In this document: positions 63,473 through 64,000 of the stretch, one piece after another | Numbering within the stretch: position 1 is the stretch's first letter | How the letters are laid out: each line of letters starts with the position of its first letter | From: an uncultured Alphaproteobacteria bacterium | GTDB taxonomy: Bacteria > Pseudomonadota > Alphaproteobacteria > Thalassobaculales > Thalassobaculaceae | Direction: 5' to 3' | NCBI GenBank assembly: GCA_937776645.1 | Contig: CALMRI010000020.1 | Location: 1 to 64,000, forward strand | DNA: 64,000 bases | Translations under genes and position numbers: made by a program | Notes under the pieces: generated by a model | What the model was told of the DNA's origin: nothing | Database searches by the model: none | The model's input: the letters and a program-made list of their open reading frames with translations, nothing else

Positions 63473-63952
63473 ATGACAGACACCGCACCGCGCCAACCCG
63501 CCTTCGATCCGCTGAAGGTTGCCGGTTCGACCGGATCCAGCTATCCCGGGCCGCTGAAGGCAATTGCCGAACATCGGCTGAAACGGCGGCTTGGCAATCA
63601 CGGCGGATTGAACAATTTCGGCGTCAACATGGTGACCCTGCCACCGGGGAGCGGCTCAGCACTCCGACATAACCATGCCCTTCAGGACGAATTCATCTAC
63701 ATCCTCTCTGGCGCGCCAACCTTGGTTACCGATGCTGGCGAACAGGCGCTCGGCCAAGGCCTCTGCGCCGCGTTCCCGGCCGGCACCGGTGACGGCCATA
63801 TGCTGATAAACAATTCCGGTACGGACGTGGTCTATCTGGAGGTCGGCGACCGGACCGACGGCGATACCGTCAGCTATCCCGACCACGACCTGGTCGGCAA
63901 GTTCGGCAATGGCCAGTTCGTCTTCACCCGGAAAAACGGCGCGACATACTAG
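63473..63952 (+). CDS. Cupin domain protein
   Basis: A single cupin barrel of 159 aa. Motif 1 is PPGSGSALRHNHALQDEFIY, matching the usual G(X)5HXH(X)3-4E pattern with RHNH and the Glu, and motif 2 is FPAGTGDGHMLINNSG with the distal histidine. Metal binding is therefore likely. It resembles the uncharacterised group whose members end VFTRKNG. Divergent from eno, near the window end. Function unknown. Confidence 0.85.
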   Translation: MTDTAPRQPAFDPLKVAGSTGSSYPGPLKAIAEHRLKRRLGNHGGLNNFGVNMVTLPPGSGSALRHNHALQDEFIYILSGAPTLVTDAGEQALGQGLCAAFPAGTGDGHMLINNSGTDVVYLEVGDRTDGDTVSYPDHDLVGKFGNGQFVFTRKNGATY

Positions 63953-64000
63953 TAGTTCGACCGAGACGGATCGGGTCCTCCCTGCCTTGGTCAGACCACA

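Overview
This window looks like a chromosomal segment of an alphaproteobacterium, most likely Rhodospirillales-like and with a fairly high G+C content. The evidence is gene content and order: popZ next to valS; a nagZ-scpA-scpB-tatABC-serS-surE-pcm-(LysM/M23)-yajC-secD-secF block; a pyruvate dehydrogenase E1-beta with an N-terminal lipoyl domain; an NDUFS4-type complex I subunit; and homologues of the mitochondrial complex I assembly factors NDUFAF3 and NDUFAF6. No rRNA operon, CRISPR array, prophage or conjugative module was seen. Four tRNA genes are present (Cys-GCA, Asn-GTT, Arg-TCT, Pro-TGG).

Layout. 0-2.3 kb: 3' end of uvrA, a gene-poor gap, and trmFO (+ strand). 2.5-22 kb: one long minus-strand housekeeping block, dgt-argS-SPOR-nagZ-site-2 protease-scpA-scpB-ABC ATPase-tatA-tatB-tatC-serS-surE-pcm-LysM/M23 lipoprotein-yajC-secD-secF-NDUFAF3 homologue-squalene/phytoene synthase-NDUFAF6 homologue. 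It combines chromosome segregation, Tat and Sec export and cell-wall turnover. 22-26 kb: erpA, xthA, a 2OG-oxygenase-like gene, a HAD-IIA phosphatase and a decayed nuclease gene. 26-32 kb: valS, popZ, a TolC-family channel and a second pcm-like gene. 32-33 kb: two tRNAs. 32.6-47.4 kb: accessory metabolism (GST, 3-hydroxyisobutyrate-dehydrogenase-like, type I secretion ATPase, CaiB/BaiF CoA-transferase, GNATs, cysteine synthase, sulfurtransferase, SDR, IS630 remnant, ABC-F ATPase, DMT transporter, enolase-superfamily enzyme). 47.5-52 kb: a TPR/glycosyltransferase-like gene, tRNA-Arg, NDUFS4, tRNA-Pro, and a glycosyltransferase gene split by a complete IS3-family element. 52-63.3 kb: DUF192 protein, HDAC-like deacetylase, Coq10/RatA, lipA, the pyruvate dehydrogenase genes (lpd, E2, E1-beta, E1-alpha), ftsB and eno. 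A cupin gene ends the window.

The most striking property of the sequence is about 17 single-base indels that interrupt 11 otherwise full-length conserved genes, several of them normally essential (tatC, lipA, lpd and the PDH E1-beta and E2 genes). Many sit in short G/C runs, and correcting each one restores a reading frame of the normal family length. I therefore treat them as probable sequence or assembly errors, not decay, and annotate those genes over their full corrected span. True decay is likely only for the IS630 remnant and probably the thermonuclease-like gene. I did not find a convincing novel defence or mobile system. The best biological leads are the complex I assembly genes beside SecDF, the IS3-split glycosyltransferase, a possible pseudoknot between trmFO and the NDUFAF6 homologue, and tandem repeats in front of erpA and the HAD gene.
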